Origin: Sulfitobacter sp043557345
Lineage (GTDB): Bacteria > Pseudomonadota > Alphaproteobacteria > Rhodobacterales > Rhodobacteraceae
Assembly (NCBI RefSeq): GCF_043557345.1
Contig: NZ_JBIFFV010000001.1
Coordinates: forward strand, 186,001 to 250,000
Direction: 5' to 3'
Length of the DNA stretch: 64,000 nt
The translations under genes were made by a program, and so were the position numbers. The notes beneath the pieces were generated by a model. It saw only the letters and a list, made by a program, of their open reading frames with translations. It was not told the DNA's origin and did not search any database. Positions 24,732 through 34,145 of the stretch are shown here, piece by piece (position 1 is the stretch's first letter; each line of letters opens with the position of its first letter).

Positions 24732-25912
24732 ATTGTCACGCTCCATTGTACCACGGGCCGCAGCGGCTGCCAGCCGCGCATCCGGCCCAAGGGCGCCGCC
24801 TGTGCCAGTTCGATCCGCAGCAGGGTGCCGCCATGCGCCGCCTGCAACTGCGCCAAAAGCGCTTCGGTTTCCAGCGTCACACCGTTGGCGACCAGCCGCG
24901 TCCCCGCTGGTAGCGCAGGCAAGAGGGCGTCGTAAAGCGCCGCGTTGCCACCGCCGCCAACAAAGACCACATCCGGCAGAGGCTGCCCCGCCCAGACTTC
25001 TGGCGCCCGGCCATGGGCGACCTGCATACGCGCGTTCAGGCCAAAGTCCGCGATGTTGCGGGCGATATTCTCGACCCGCGCGGCGTGCTGCTCAAAGGCG
25101 ATGGCGTGCCCACCGGCGAGGCAGAACTCGACCGAGACCGAGCCGCTCCCCGCGCCGATGTCCCACAGCAAATCGCCGGGCCGGGGGGCGAGGGCCGATA
25201 GCGTCAGCGCCCGCACCGGCGCCTTGGTGATTTGGCCGTCGCTGGCAAAATGGTCATCCGGCAGGCCGGGGGTGCGCGGCAGGCCGATGCCCTTGGGCAA
25301 TTCCACCCCAACCGCCACCGGCGCCTGCACATCTGTCAGATCGAAGCCATCCGCGCGCACCGCGCGGACCCGGGCATCGGGGCCGCCAAGCCGTTCGGCC
25401 ACATGCATTTGCGCCGCACCTGCGCCCTGCGCGCAGAGGAACTCTGCCAGTGCCGCAGGGGCCTCCCCATCGCGCAGCAGGCAGATCATCCGCCCCTTAG
25501 GGCGCAGCGCCCCGCGCAGCTGCGCCAGCGGTGCGGCGTGTAGCCCGTGGCAGGTGACTGCCTCCAGCCGCCAGCCAAGCGCATTGGCGACCAACGAAAA
25601 GGTCGAAGGCGCGGGCAGGCTGTGCCATTCGTCGGGCCGCAATGCGCCGATGATGCTGCCCCCCGCGCCGAACCAGAAAGGATCGCCCGACACCAGCATC
25701 GCCACGCGCTTGCTGCGCTCGGCCAGCACCGGCGTGACCGAGAAAGGCACCGGCCAAGCCCGACCGCGCGAACCTGCGCCTGCCCGCTCCAGATGCCGCG
25801 GCCCTCCAAAAATCACCTCGGCCTCTGCCAGCGCCGCGCGGCTTGCCGGGGGCAAGGCATCCGCGCTATCGTCGGGCATTCCGATGATGCTGAGCCAAGG
25901 ATCACCCATCAT
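24728..25912 (-). CDS. cobL: Precorrin-6Y C5,15-methyltransferase (decarboxylating) CobL
   Basis: A 394-residue bifunctional enzyme. Residues about 1-200 are the CbiE-type methylase, with V-S-G-D-P-F-W-F-G-A-G and the usual strands. Residues about 215-394 are the CbiT-type methylase, with the SAM-binding W-D-I-G-A-G-S-G-S-V-S-V-E-F and V-F-V-G-G-G-G. It methylates C-5 and C-15 and decarboxylates the acetate chain of ring C. Two adjacent ATG codons (25912 and 25909) follow AAGGA; either may be used. The start region overlaps the start of the oppositely oriented cobK, so its Shine-Dalgarno lies inside cobK. Confidence 0.94.
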   Translation of the reverse strand: MMGDPWLSIIGMPDDSADALPPASRAALAEAEVIFGGPRHLERAGAGSRGRAWPVPFSVTPVLAERSKRVAMLVSGDPFWFGAGGSIIGALRPDEWHSLPAPSTFSLVANALGWRLEAVTCHGLHAAPLAQLRGALRPKGRMICLLRDGEAPAALAEFLCAQGAGAAQMHVAERLGGPDARVRAVRADGFDLTDVQAPVAVGVELPKGIGLPRTPGLPDDHFASDGQITKAPVRALTLSALAPRPGDLLWDIGAGSGSVSVEFCLAGGHAIAFEQHAARVENIARNIADFGLNARMQVAHGRAPEVWAGQPLPDVVFVGGGGNAALYDALLPALPAGTRLVANGVTLETEALLAQLQAAHGGTLLRIELAQAAPLGRMRGWQPLRPVVQWSVTI

Positions 25913-26657
25913 GCGCGTCCTTCTTTTGGGTGGCACCACCGAAGCCAGCGCCTTGGCCCGCGCCTTGGCCAAAGCCGGGATCGACGCGGTGTTTTCCTAT
26001 GCCGGGCGCACCGACAGCCCCGTGGCCCAGCCCCTGCCCACCCGCGTCGGCGGCTTCGGGGGCGTGGCGGGGCTGGTGGCCTATCTCGAAGCCGAAGCGA
26101 TCACCCATGTCGTCGACGCCACCCATCCTTTCGCCGCGGGGATGAGCAATAATGCTTTCGTCGCCTGCGCCCGGCAAGACCTGCCGCTTGTGCGGTTCGA
26201 GCGCCCCGCGTGGGAGCCGCAGGAAGGCGATGACTGGACCTTCGTGCCCGACCTCACCGCGCTGCCCGCCGCCCTGCCAGACAGCCCGGCGCGGGTGTTT
26301 CTGGCCATCGGCAAGCAGCAACTGGCGCTCTTCTCCACAAAGCCGCAGCACCGCTACCTCTTGCGCCTCGTCGACCCTCCGCAGGGTCCGCTGCCGCTGC
26401 CAAGGGCGACGGTCGTGCTGGCGCGCGGGCCTTTCGACGTGGCGGGGGATACCGCGCTGATGCAGACCCATGCGATCACCCATGTCGTCGCCAAAAACGC
26501 CGGCGGCGCGGGCGCACGGGCCAAGCTGGATGCCGCCCGCAGCCTTGGCCTGCCGGTGATCTTGGCCGAGCGGCCGAAACTGCCGGGCGAAGTGGCCGCC
26601 AATGATGTGACCGAGGTGATGCATTGGTTACATCATACCGCGCTGCGCGGCGTATAG
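25911..26657 (+). CDS. cobK: Precorrin-6A reductase CobK, on the opposite strand to the operon
   Basis: A 248-residue reductase. The NADPH-binding N-terminus is RVLLLGGTTEASALARALA, followed by V-D-A-T-H-P-F-A-A near residue 69, K-Q-Q-L-A-L-F, and V-x-K-N-A-G-G-A-G-A near 195-205. CobK reduces precorrin-6A to dihydro-precorrin-6A and is essential. It is the only cob gene here on the plus strand. Its ATG (25911-25913) abuts or overlaps the cobL start codon, and its last 25 bases overlap the cobJ 3' end, so there is no private intergenic DNA. Its promoter must lie inside cobL or be driven otherwise. AAGGA at about nine bases upstream serves as ribosome site. Confidence 0.95.
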   Translation: MRVLLLGGTTEASALARALAKAGIDAVFSYAGRTDSPVAQPLPTRVGGFGGVAGLVAYLEAEAITHVVDATHPFAAGMSNNAFVACARQDLPLVRFERPAWEPQEGDDWTFVPDLTALPAALPDSPARVFLAIGKQQLALFSTKPQHRYLLRLVDPPQGPLPLPRATVVLARGPFDVAGDTALMQTHAITHVVAKNAGGAGARAKLDAARSLGLPVILAERPKLPGEVAANDVTEVMHWLHHTALRGV

Positions 26658-27367
26658 ACATAGCGCCCGACCCGCCGCGTCGCGGAATTGCCGACGATCA
26701 CCACGGTACGCATATCTGCCATTTCGGGCGTCGCCTCGCCCAAGGTGACGGTGTTGAACGCCTCTTCCGGCGTGGTCACGGCGCGGGCGAAGGTGATCAG
26801 CCGGTCCGGCCCGCATTCGGCGCGCAGGATGTCCAACGCCTCGGCGAATTGATGTGGGCGGGATTTGCTGCGCGGGTTGTAAAAGGCCATGGCGAAATCC
26901 GCCCGCGCGGCCATCCGCAAACGGTGCTCCACCATCGCCCAGGGCTTGAGGTTGTCGCTGAGGTTGATCGCGCAGAAATCATGGCCCAAGGGCGCCCCGA
27001 GCCGCGCCGCCGCCGCCAGCATCGCCGTGATACCGGGCAGCACGCGGATGTCGACGCTTTCAAACGCCCCATCCCGCTCCACCGCTTCGAACACGGCCGA
27101 GGCCATGGCAAAGACGCCCGGATCACCCGAAGAGACCACCACCACCCGCGCGCCCGCCTGCGCCAGTTGCAGCGCATGGGTCGCGCGGTCCAACTCCACC
27201 CGGTTGTCGCTGGGGTGCAGGGTCAGCCCGTCGCGCGGGGCGACGCGGGCGACGTAAGGGATATAGCCGATCACGTCGGTGGCCTGCGCCAACGCCTCAG
27301 ACACCTCGGGCGTGACCAACGCATCGTCACCGGGGCCAAGCCCCGCGATATGGAGAATACCGCTCAT
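26633..27367 (-). CDS. cobJ: Precorrin-3B C17-methyltransferase CobJ
   Basis: A 244-residue tetrapyrrole methylase. It opens ILHIAGLGPGDDALVTPE, has V-V-V-S-S-G-D-P-G-V-F-A-M-A, V-L-P-G-I-T-A-M, the Y-N-P-R-S-K-S-R-P motif near residue 177 typical of CobJ, and a V-I-V-G-N-S ending. It methylates C-17 and contracts the ring to precorrin-4. Its start overlaps the cobI stop by ATGA, and its 3' end overlaps cobK on the other strand by 25 bases. Confidence 0.95.
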   Translation of the reverse strand: MSGILHIAGLGPGDDALVTPEVSEALAQATDVIGYIPYVARVAPRDGLTLHPSDNRVELDRATHALQLAQAGARVVVVSSGDPGVFAMASAVFEAVERDGAFESVDIRVLPGITAMLAAAARLGAPLGHDFCAINLSDNLKPWAMVEHRLRMAARADFAMAFYNPRSKSRPHQFAEALDILRAECGPDRLITFARAVTTPEEAFNTVTLGEATPEMADMRTVVIVGNSATRRVGRYVYTPRSAV

Positions 27368-28101
27368 CCCTCCGCCTCCGGCCTGCGGCCTTGGCCATGG
27401 ACCAAGACAATCGCGAAATAGGGGCAGTCGTCATCCGCCACGTCAGAAAGCCGCGCCACCCGCTGGTCGGGCATGGTGCCGCGTTCGACGAGCCAAGCGT
27501 CCTCCAACTTGCCCGCCGCCGCCAGCGCGCGGCGCACGGTGGGCAGGTTGCGGCCCGTCTTCATCACCACCAGCGCATCGGCGCGCCTCATGTGGTCGGT
27601 CAACTCGGCCTCTGGCAGTGTGCCCATCAAGACCGTTACCACATCATCGCCCCAAGTGAAGGGCGTATCCAGTGCGTTCCAACAGCCCACCATGCCGGGG
27701 ATCGCAGGCAGCACCTCAACCTCGGCGCGGCCCTGAAGCCGGGTGTGCAGATGCATGAAGGAGCCGTAGAAGAAGGGATCGCCCTCGCAGAGCACAACCA
27801 CCTCGTGATCGCGCGCCAGTGCTTCTAGCCGGTCGGCCCATTCCTCGTAAAAGGCGACCATCTGGGCGCGATACTCGGGCGAATCAAAGCGCAACTCAGT
27901 GGTGACGGGATATTCCATCGCATATTCCACCACGTCGTCGCGCAGCATCCCCTCGACGATCCGGCGCGCTTGGCCCGCGCGACCTTTCTTGCGGAAATAG
28001 GCCAGATGCCGCGCGCCGCGAATGGCACGGTCGGATTTCACGCTCATCAAGTCCGGGTCGCCGGGGCCAAGGCCCGCGCAGATAACCTTGCCCATCGTCA
28101 T
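27364..28101 (-). CDS. cobI: Precorrin-2 C20-methyltransferase CobI
   Basis: A 245-residue methylase with K-V-I-C-A-G-L-G-P-G-D-P-D-L-M-S-V-K-S near the N-terminus, L-C-E-G-D-P-F-F-Y-G-S-F-M-H near residues 105-118 and P-A-I-P-G-M-V-G-C-W. These are family hallmarks. CobI methylates C-20 of precorrin-2 to precorrin-3A, committing the intermediate to cobalamin. The start at 28101 overlaps the cobH stop (ATGA); a long in-frame extension inside cobH is rejected. Confidence 0.95.
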   Translation of the reverse strand: MTMGKVICAGLGPGDPDLMSVKSDRAIRGARHLAYFRKKGRAGQARRIVEGMLRDDVVEYAMEYPVTTELRFDSPEYRAQMVAFYEEWADRLEALARDHEVVVLCEGDPFFYGSFMHLHTRLQGRAEVEVLPAIPGMVGCWNALDTPFTWGDDVVTVLMGTLPEAELTDHMRRADALVVMKTGRNLPTVRRALAAAGKLEDAWLVERGTMPDQRVARLSDVADDDCPYFAIVLVHGQGRRPEAEG

Positions 28102-28727
28102 TCCACCCTGCTGGCCAAGGCGTTCACCGCCGCCACGGTGATCGCCGAGCCGCCCAAACGCCCCTGCACAATCATTGAGGGCACCGGCAGATCCTGCATC
28201 AAAGCCTCTTTCGATTCCGCCGCGCCGATGAAGCCCACCGGGCAGCCGATGATTGCCGCCGGGCGCGGGCAATCGGGGTCTTCGAGCATGTTGAGCAGGT
28301 GAAACAGCGCCGTGGGCGCATTGCCGATGGCCACCACGGCACCTTGCAGATGGGGCCGCCACAGTTCCAACGCCGCAGCAGAGCGGGTGTTGCTCATTTT
28401 CGCGGCCAGTGCTGGCACCGAAGGGTCGCGCAGTGTGCAGATCACCTCATTCTCGCGCGGCAGGCGTTTGCGGGTGATGCCTTCGCTGACCATATAGGCG
28501 TCGCAGAGGATCGGCGCGCCGTCCTCAAGCGCCGCCCGCGCGGCCACGGCCATGCCTTCAGAAAAGCGGATGTGCTCCTCCAGCCCGACCATGCCCGCGG
28601 CGTGGATCAAGCGCACGGCGACGATCTCTTCCTCCGGGGTGAAACGCGCCAGCGCCGCTTCGGCGCGGATGGTGGCAAAGGACTGGCGGTAAATCTCGGC
28701 ACCGTCGGTGATATAGCTATGGGGCAT
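28098..28727 (-). CDS. cobH: Precorrin-8X methylmutase CobH
   Basis: A 209-residue protein matching CobH/CbiC. The catalytic His is in the V-R-L-I-H-A-A-G-M segment near residue 43. Later come D-A-Y-M-V-S-E-G-I, G-N-A-P-T-A-L-F-H-L-L and I-I-G-C-P-V-G-F-I-G-A-A-E-S-K near 150-170. It moves the methyl group from C-11 to C-12 to make hydrogenobyrinate. It overlaps cobG by 11 bases. Confidence 0.95.
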   Translation of the reverse strand: MPHSYITDGAEIYRQSFATIRAEAALARFTPEEEIVAVRLIHAAGMVGLEEHIRFSEGMAVAARAALEDGAPILCDAYMVSEGITRKRLPRENEVICTLRDPSVPALAAKMSNTRSAAALELWRPHLQGAVVAIGNAPTALFHLLNMLEDPDCPRPAAIIGCPVGFIGAAESKEALMQDLPVPSMIVQGRLGGSAITVAAVNALASRVE

Positions 28728-29865
28728 CGGCGGACTTTCTAAGGTGAGAGGCGATGGCGGCGGGGGTCAGCCCGCGCAGATCAGGCGGGGCATCGGCGCG
28801 GCCCTCTTGGATGAGGTCATAGCGCGCTGGCGCGGTGGCGGTCAGGGTAAGGTCGGTCGCGCGCGGCGCGGCGCAGCCCTTGGCGCAGCCCGAGACATGC
28901 AGACGTTGCCCCTTTGGCACCATGGCGGCAAGGTGGCGCGCCAGCCCGCGCGTCTCACCCCGGCCCTGTGCACAACCCGGCGCGCCAATACAGGCAACCA
29001 CGCGCAACAGCGGGTCATCGGCGGCGGTGATGAGACCGGGCAGTTCGGGCAGGCGCGGGGCACCTTCGATCAGCACCCGTCGCCACGGGGTCAGGCGCAG
29101 CGGGCCAAGCGCGGCAAGTGCGGCCAGCGTTTCGGCCTCCATCTGCCCGAAAGCGCAGGCGACAAGCACCCCGGAGGGGTAGAGGCCGGGGGCAGGTCTG
29201 CCCCGCCCTGTCTGACGCGGGCAGTCAAAACCGGCGGGAAGCGGCGCCCCCGTGGCCGTGGCGCGCGCAGCGCGGGTCACCCCCTGCGCGCGCACCCATT
29301 CGGCCAGCGCGATGGCCTCGGCCACCGCAGACGCGCGGGTCACAGGCTTGCCCCGCATTGCCCCTTCGACGCAGAGCAGCAGTTGCCCCTCTGCCGACCG
29401 CTCGAACCGGATGTCGGCGGGATCGGCCTGCAACACCGGCTGCGGCCCCGCATCGACCGCATAGCCGAATTTGGCGGAGACATCCGGCAGCGCATGGGCC
29501 CGCGCGGCGGCAGAGAGGGCTTGGCAAAGGAAATCCGTATCATCGCCCGCCTGCCAGAAGGGCGTGACCATGATGTTGCGCCGCCGCTCCGTCCGCTCAT
29601 CCACGTCGATCAGCGCCAGCGCGCGCAGCGCGTCGATCAGCCCTTCATGCCGCGCGGGATCGACACCGCGCAGTTGCAGATTGCCCCGGTTCGACAGGTC
29701 GAGCATACCGTTGCCATAGCGCGTGGCCAACCCTGCCACGCCGCGCGCTTGGGCCGGGGTCAAACGCCCCTGCGGCACCCGCAGACGCACCACCAACCCA
29801 TCGCCCGACAGCATCGGGCGCAGCGCGCCGGGGCACCAGCCCTTGATCGCCGGGGCCGCGCTCAC
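28717..29865 (-). CDS. cobG: Precorrin-3B synthase CobG
   Basis: A 382-residue protein of the nitrite/sulfite reductase family. It contains ferredoxin-like halves (N-L-Q-L-R-G-V near residue 62) and C-terminal cluster ligands CIGAPGC and SGCAKGC, which bind a 4Fe-4S cluster near the active site. CobG uses O2 to hydroxylate C-20 and form the gamma-lactone, so its presence marks the aerobic pathway. It overlaps cobN by ATGA and cobH by 11 bases. Confidence 0.93.
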   Translation of the reverse strand: MSAAPAIKGWCPGALRPMLSGDGLVVRLRVPQGRLTPAQARGVAGLATRYGNGMLDLSNRGNLQLRGVDPARHEGLIDALRALALIDVDERTERRRNIMVTPFWQAGDDTDFLCQALSAAARAHALPDVSAKFGYAVDAGPQPVLQADPADIRFERSAEGQLLLCVEGAMRGKPVTRASAVAEAIALAEWVRAQGVTRAARATATGAPLPAGFDCPRQTGRGRPAPGLYPSGVLVACAFGQMEAETLAALAALGPLRLTPWRRVLIEGAPRLPELPGLITAADDPLLRVVACIGAPGCAQGRGETRGLARHLAAMVPKGQRLHVSGCAKGCAAPRATDLTLTATAPARYDLIQEGRADAPPDLRGLTPAAIASHLRKSADAP

Positions 29866-32800
29866 GTCACCCCGTCCAATGTGGCCGAGATCGAGTTGCG
29901 GCGGGTCAGCCAGAGGCCGGACTCGCGCAGCGCCGCGAAACGGTCGCGCATGGCCTGCAGGGCGGCGGGGTTCTCAGCCTCCATAAAGGCCACCAGATCG
30001 TCGCGCCCAAGCGTGGCTTCGAAGTAGAGGTCGAAGAGATGCGCAGGCACCTCGCGCGTCAGATGCGCAAAGGCAGCAAGGTTGTCGAGCGTCGCCGCCA
30101 CCTCTGCCGCGCCGCGGAAACCGTGGCGCATCATGCCGCTGGCCCAATTGGGATTGGCCGCACGGGCACGGACGACGCGGGCGATCTCTTCGGGCATTGA
30201 GCGCGCGCGCGGGCTGCCTGCGCGGGTGTGGTCAAGGTGGTACATCGCCGGTTTCTGCGCGCCCAGATGCGCCATCGCGGCGGCAAAGCCGCCTTCGTGG
30301 CTGGCATAGTCCGAGGCGAGCAGGATATCGCTTTCGGCCAAGTCCTGCACATGAGCAAAGCCATCGGCGCGCTGCAACTGTGCCTCCAGCGCGGCACGGT
30401 CCTGATGCGCCTCGCCTTGGGCGTTGATCGCCCATTCCGACCCCGCCAGCCACGCCTCTCCCGCCGCGGCGCGACCGGCATCGGAATAGTCTTGCAAGGC
30501 CGCTTCCATATTCACGCCGTAAAGGCCCGGCTTGGGGCCAAAGACACGGGGGGTGCGGGTGAGGTAGGGGTTCATATCCGGCGCTTCTTCGCGCTCGGCC
30601 AGCGCCGCCGCCCCGGCTTCGAAGAGCTGTGCGAGACCGGGAAAGACATCGCGGAACAGGCCCGAGATGCGCAGGGTCACGTCGATGCGCGGGCGGTCCA
30701 GCAGGGTCAGCGGGATCAACTCGAAGCCCGACACCCGCTCACTGCCTTCATCCCATTTCGGCGCGAGTCCGGCGAGATGCATCGCCATGGCGACCTCTTC
30801 GCCCGCCGTGCGCATGGTGGCCGAGCCCCAAAGGTCGATCACCAGCCCGCGCGGCCAGTCGCCATTGTCTTGCAGATGCCGCCTGAGCAATTCCTCGGCC
30901 AGTTTCACCCCCTGCGCATGGGCGGCCCGGCTGGGCACCCCACGCGGATCGACGGCATAGAGGTTGCGCCCCGTCGGCAGCACGTCGGACCGCCCGCGAT
31001 AGGGTGAGCCGGAAGGCCCGGAGGTGACGCGCCGCCCCGCCAGCGCGGTCAGCAGCCCGTCCCATTCGCCCGCCCCCACGCCGAAGACGTGCAGACCATC
31101 GCCGTATTGGCTTTCCTTGATGTCGCAAACGAAGGCGTCGATCCGGGTCAGCGCCTCGGCCGAGGAACTGGCGGCGTCGAGGCCAAGGTCATCTTCCACC
31201 CCCGCCGCCTGCGCCTCGGCCCTGATCGTATCGACCAGCCGGTCACGGCGCGCGGGGTCGAGCCCGTCGGCGGTGGAATATTCATCCAGCAGCCGCTCCA
31301 GCCGCAACAGCCCATCGGGTGTTTCACTGTCTTTCAGCGGGGGCGGCAGATGGCCCAGCGTCACCGCCCCGATGCGCCGCTTGGCCTGTGCCGCCTCCCC
31401 CGGATCGTTGACGATGAAGGGGTAGATCACCGGCAGATCGCCGGTCAGCGCCTCGGGCCAGCACTCATCCGACAGGGCCACCGCCTTGCCCGGCAGCCAC
31501 TCCAGCGTGCCATGCGCGCCGATATGCACCAGCGCGTGATGCCCCTGCGCCCGGAGCCAGAGGTAGAAGGCCACATAGGAATGCCGCGGCGTGCGGGCGA
31601 GGTCATGATAGCTGTCTTCGCGGTCTTGCAGATCGCCCCGCTCGGGTTGCAGCGCGACCAGCGCGTTGCCGCAGGTTTGGGCCGCGAAGTGAAAAGCGCC
31701 ATCCTGCACCAGCGGATCATCCGCCGCCGCGCCCCACGCGTCGCGAAGATCATCGCGCAGCGCCTGCGGCAGAGCGGGCAGCGCCGCCTCATAGTCGGCA
31801 AGGGGCCAAGGGATGCGCTGTTCGGTCAGGCTGCGGCCAAAGCCAATCTGCGGGGTCACGCCATAGCCCTCGCCCGCCAGCCGCATCAGCATGTCTTCGA
31901 CGCTGGCCAGCGCATCAAGGCCGACCGCATGGGCCAGTTGATCGTCTCGGCCCGGATAGGTCGAGAGCACCAGCGCCAGCTTGCGCGTGGCCGCCGGGGT
32001 CTGCGCCAGCCGATGCCAGCCCAGCACACGGGCGACGACAGCCTCGATCCGCGCCTCTTCGGCGCGGTGGGCAAAGCGGGAATATTGCAGATCGGGGTCG
32101 CGCTTTCCGGGGCTCTTAAAGCTGACGACGCCGCCAAAGATGCGGCCATCGACCTCGGGCAGGACCACATGCATCGCCAAATCGGCAGGGGAAAGGCCGC
32201 GCTCGCTTTCGTCCCAGTCGCGCCGCCGGGCGGTGGAGAGGGCCACCTGAAACACCGGACAGCCCGGCGCGTCGAGTGGAGAGGTGCCGTCATCCCCGCG
32301 CCCCGAAAAGGCGGTGGCGTTGACGATGGCCACGGGTTTCATCGCAGCGAGCGCGTCCCCCAAAAAGCCCCGCGCAGGATCGGATTTGAGCGAGGGCACG
32401 AAAAGCCCGATCGCGTTTAGCCCCGCCGCCCGCAACGCCCGGATCAGCGCATCGACCGGCGCGGTATCGGCAGCCAGAAGATAGCTGCGGTAAAAGGTAA
32501 CCGCGACGGTCTCCCCCGCCGCGTCGGCGAGGGGGAGCACCCCTTGATCGGGGTCGTAATAGCCGCAATCCGGCACCGTTTTCGTGCCCATGACCGGCCC
32601 GGCGTAAAATCCCGCCGCCAGCGCCATCTGCGCCAGCGCGGCCTGCGCCGCCACCGGCCCGCCCGCGTCACAGAGGTGCGCAAGACGGCGCAGCGTGGAA
32701 ACCGGCAAAGTCGAATGCGCATCGAGCCCCGGATCCTCGCGCCCATCGGCGGGCAAGATGGCCAGCGCGATGTCATGGCGGCGGGCGAAGTCTTGGACCT

Positions 32801-33104
32801 GCATGATGCCGTAGGGCCAGTAATTCTCCCCCCCGATGAGGCGGATCAGAATGCCCTTGGCCCCGGTCAGCGTCTGTTCGATATAGTTGTCGACCGAGGC
32901 TGGGTGCCGCAGCGCCACAAGGTTGCACAGCCGCAGCGAGGGCAGCTTGCCCTCCCTGCCGCCGCCGCGATGCCAGCCTGCCGCGAAAGCGCCGAGGTCA
33001 CTGTCGGAAAACGACAGCACCACCAGATCGGCGGGCGTTTGACCCGGATCATAGGGGGTGTCGGTATCCTCCAACCCGTGGCTTTCGCGAAAGACGACAT
33101 GCAT
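29862..33104 (-). CDS. cobN: Cobaltochelatase large subunit CobN
   Basis: A 1080-residue chelatase subunit. Recognisable segments are G-G-E-N-Y-W-P-Y-G near residue 90; the Y-P-G-R-D-D-Q-L and G-V-T-P-Q segments in the middle; H-x-G-A-H-G-T-L-E-W-L-P-G-K near 530-545; and a C-terminal domain with S-D-Y-A-S-H-E-G-G-F and a late M-M-R-H-G-F-R-G. CobN, with CobS and CobT, inserts Co2+ into hydrogenobyrinic acid a,c-diamide using ATP; cobS and cobT are not here. At 1080 residues it is shorter than the classic Pseudomonas denitrificans enzyme (about 1270). It starts six bases after cobW. Confidence 0.95.
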   Translation of the reverse strand: MHVVFRESHGLEDTDTPYDPGQTPADLVVLSFSDSDLGAFAAGWHRGGGREGKLPSLRLCNLVALRHPASVDNYIEQTLTGAKGILIRLIGGENYWPYGIMQVQDFARRHDIALAILPADGREDPGLDAHSTLPVSTLRRLAHLCDAGGPVAAQAALAQMALAAGFYAGPVMGTKTVPDCGYYDPDQGVLPLADAAGETVAVTFYRSYLLAADTAPVDALIRALRAAGLNAIGLFVPSLKSDPARGFLGDALAAMKPVAIVNATAFSGRGDDGTSPLDAPGCPVFQVALSTARRRDWDESERGLSPADLAMHVVLPEVDGRIFGGVVSFKSPGKRDPDLQYSRFAHRAEEARIEAVVARVLGWHRLAQTPAATRKLALVLSTYPGRDDQLAHAVGLDALASVEDMLMRLAGEGYGVTPQIGFGRSLTEQRIPWPLADYEAALPALPQALRDDLRDAWGAAADDPLVQDGAFHFAAQTCGNALVALQPERGDLQDREDSYHDLARTPRHSYVAFYLWLRAQGHHALVHIGAHGTLEWLPGKAVALSDECWPEALTGDLPVIYPFIVNDPGEAAQAKRRIGAVTLGHLPPPLKDSETPDGLLRLERLLDEYSTADGLDPARRDRLVDTIRAEAQAAGVEDDLGLDAASSSAEALTRIDAFVCDIKESQYGDGLHVFGVGAGEWDGLLTALAGRRVTSGPSGSPYRGRSDVLPTGRNLYAVDPRGVPSRAAHAQGVKLAEELLRRHLQDNGDWPRGLVIDLWGSATMRTAGEEVAMAMHLAGLAPKWDEGSERVSGFELIPLTLLDRPRIDVTLRISGLFRDVFPGLAQLFEAGAAALAEREEAPDMNPYLTRTPRVFGPKPGLYGVNMEAALQDYSDAGRAAAGEAWLAGSEWAINAQGEAHQDRAALEAQLQRADGFAHVQDLAESDILLASDYASHEGGFAAAMAHLGAQKPAMYHLDHTRAGSPRARSMPEEIARVVRARAANPNWASGMMRHGFRGAAEVAATLDNLAAFAHLTREVPAHLFDLYFEATLGRDDLVAFMEAENPAALQAMRDRFAALRESGLWLTRRNSISATLDGVT

Positions 33105-33110
33105 GGGCGG

Positions 33111-34145
33111 TCAGGCTCCCAAAGTCTCGCGGATTTTGGCAAGGTCGATGTCGTCATGCTCGGCGATCACCACCAGATGCCCGGCGCGCGTGTCGCTGCC
33201 CCAAGGGCGGTCGAACTGCTGGCGCACCCGCGCGCCCACGGCCTGCACCAACAGGCGCATCGGCTTGCCCTCAACCGCGACATAGCCCTTCACGCGCAGG
33301 ATATTCTGTTCGCGCGCGAGCCGCTCGATCGAGGCCACAAGCGCATCGACATCCGAGACTTCCGGCATCGGGATCACCACGGTTTCGAAATCGTCATGCT
33401 CGTGATCGTCGTGGCCGTCATGGTGCGAGGGGCGCGCGGCAAGGTCGTCTTCGGCGGCGGCGTTGAGGCCCAGCACGACCTTGGGGTCGATCACGCCCTC
33501 GGTCATCTCAAGAATCGGAATCTCACGCGGGCTTTCCGCTTCGATCACCTTGCGGGCCTTGGCGAGGCCATCGGGACCGGCCAGATCGGCTTTGGACATC
33601 AGCACGATATCGGCGCAGGAAATCTGATCTTCGAACACTTCGGAGAGCGGTGTTTCGTGGTCAAGGCTGTCGTCGGCCAGACGCTGCGCATCCACGGCGG
33701 CGACATCGGCGGCGAAAGTGCCCGCCGTCACGGCTTCGGCATCGGCCAGCGCAATGACGCCGTCGACGGTGATCTTGGACCGGATCGCGGGCCAGTCGAA
33801 GGCTTTGAGCAGCGGTTTCGGCAGGGCCAGACCGGAAGTTTCGATCAGGATGTGATCGGGGCGGGTGGGCAGCGCCATCAGCGCTTCGATGGTGGGGATG
33901 AAATCATCGGCTACGGTGCAGCAAATGCAGCCATTCGCCAGCTCGACGATATTCTCCGCCGGGCAGTCGTCGATGGCGCAGGATTTCAGGATGTCCCCAT
34001 CCACCCCCACGGTGCCGAACTCATTGACCAGAACGGCAAGGCGGCGCCCGCCTGCATTGGTCATAAGGTGGCGGATCAACGTGGTCTTGCCCGCGCCGAG
34101 AAAGCCGGTGATGACGGTAACGGGGATTTTGGCGAGATCGCTCAT
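33111..34145 (-). CDS. cobW: Cobalamin biosynthesis GTPase CobW
   Basis: A 344-residue G3E GTPase. The P-loop is ITGFLGAGKTTLIRH at residues 12-26; the metal-binding C-x-C-C is in N-G-C-I-C-C-T; the guanine motif is S-K-A-D near residue 183. A His/Asp-rich stretch near 245-257 (HHDGHDDHEHDD) is a further metal site. The C-terminal CobW_C domain follows. CobW-type chaperones deliver metal ions and are proposed to hand Co2+ to cobaltochelatase; it directly precedes cobN. It overlaps DUF1636 by ATGA. Confidence 0.94.
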   Translation of the reverse strand: MSDLAKIPVTVITGFLGAGKTTLIRHLMTNAGGRRLAVLVNEFGTVGVDGDILKSCAIDDCPAENIVELANGCICCTVADDFIPTIEALMALPTRPDHILIETSGLALPKPLLKAFDWPAIRSKITVDGVIALADAEAVTAGTFAADVAAVDAQRLADDSLDHETPLSEVFEDQISCADIVLMSKADLAGPDGLAKARKVIEAESPREIPILEMTEGVIDPKVVLGLNAAAEDDLAARPSHHDGHDDHEHDDFETVVIPMPEVSDVDALVASIERLAREQNILRVKGYVAVEGKPMRLLVQAVGARVRQQFDRPWGSDTRAGHLVVIAEHDDIDLAKIRETLGA

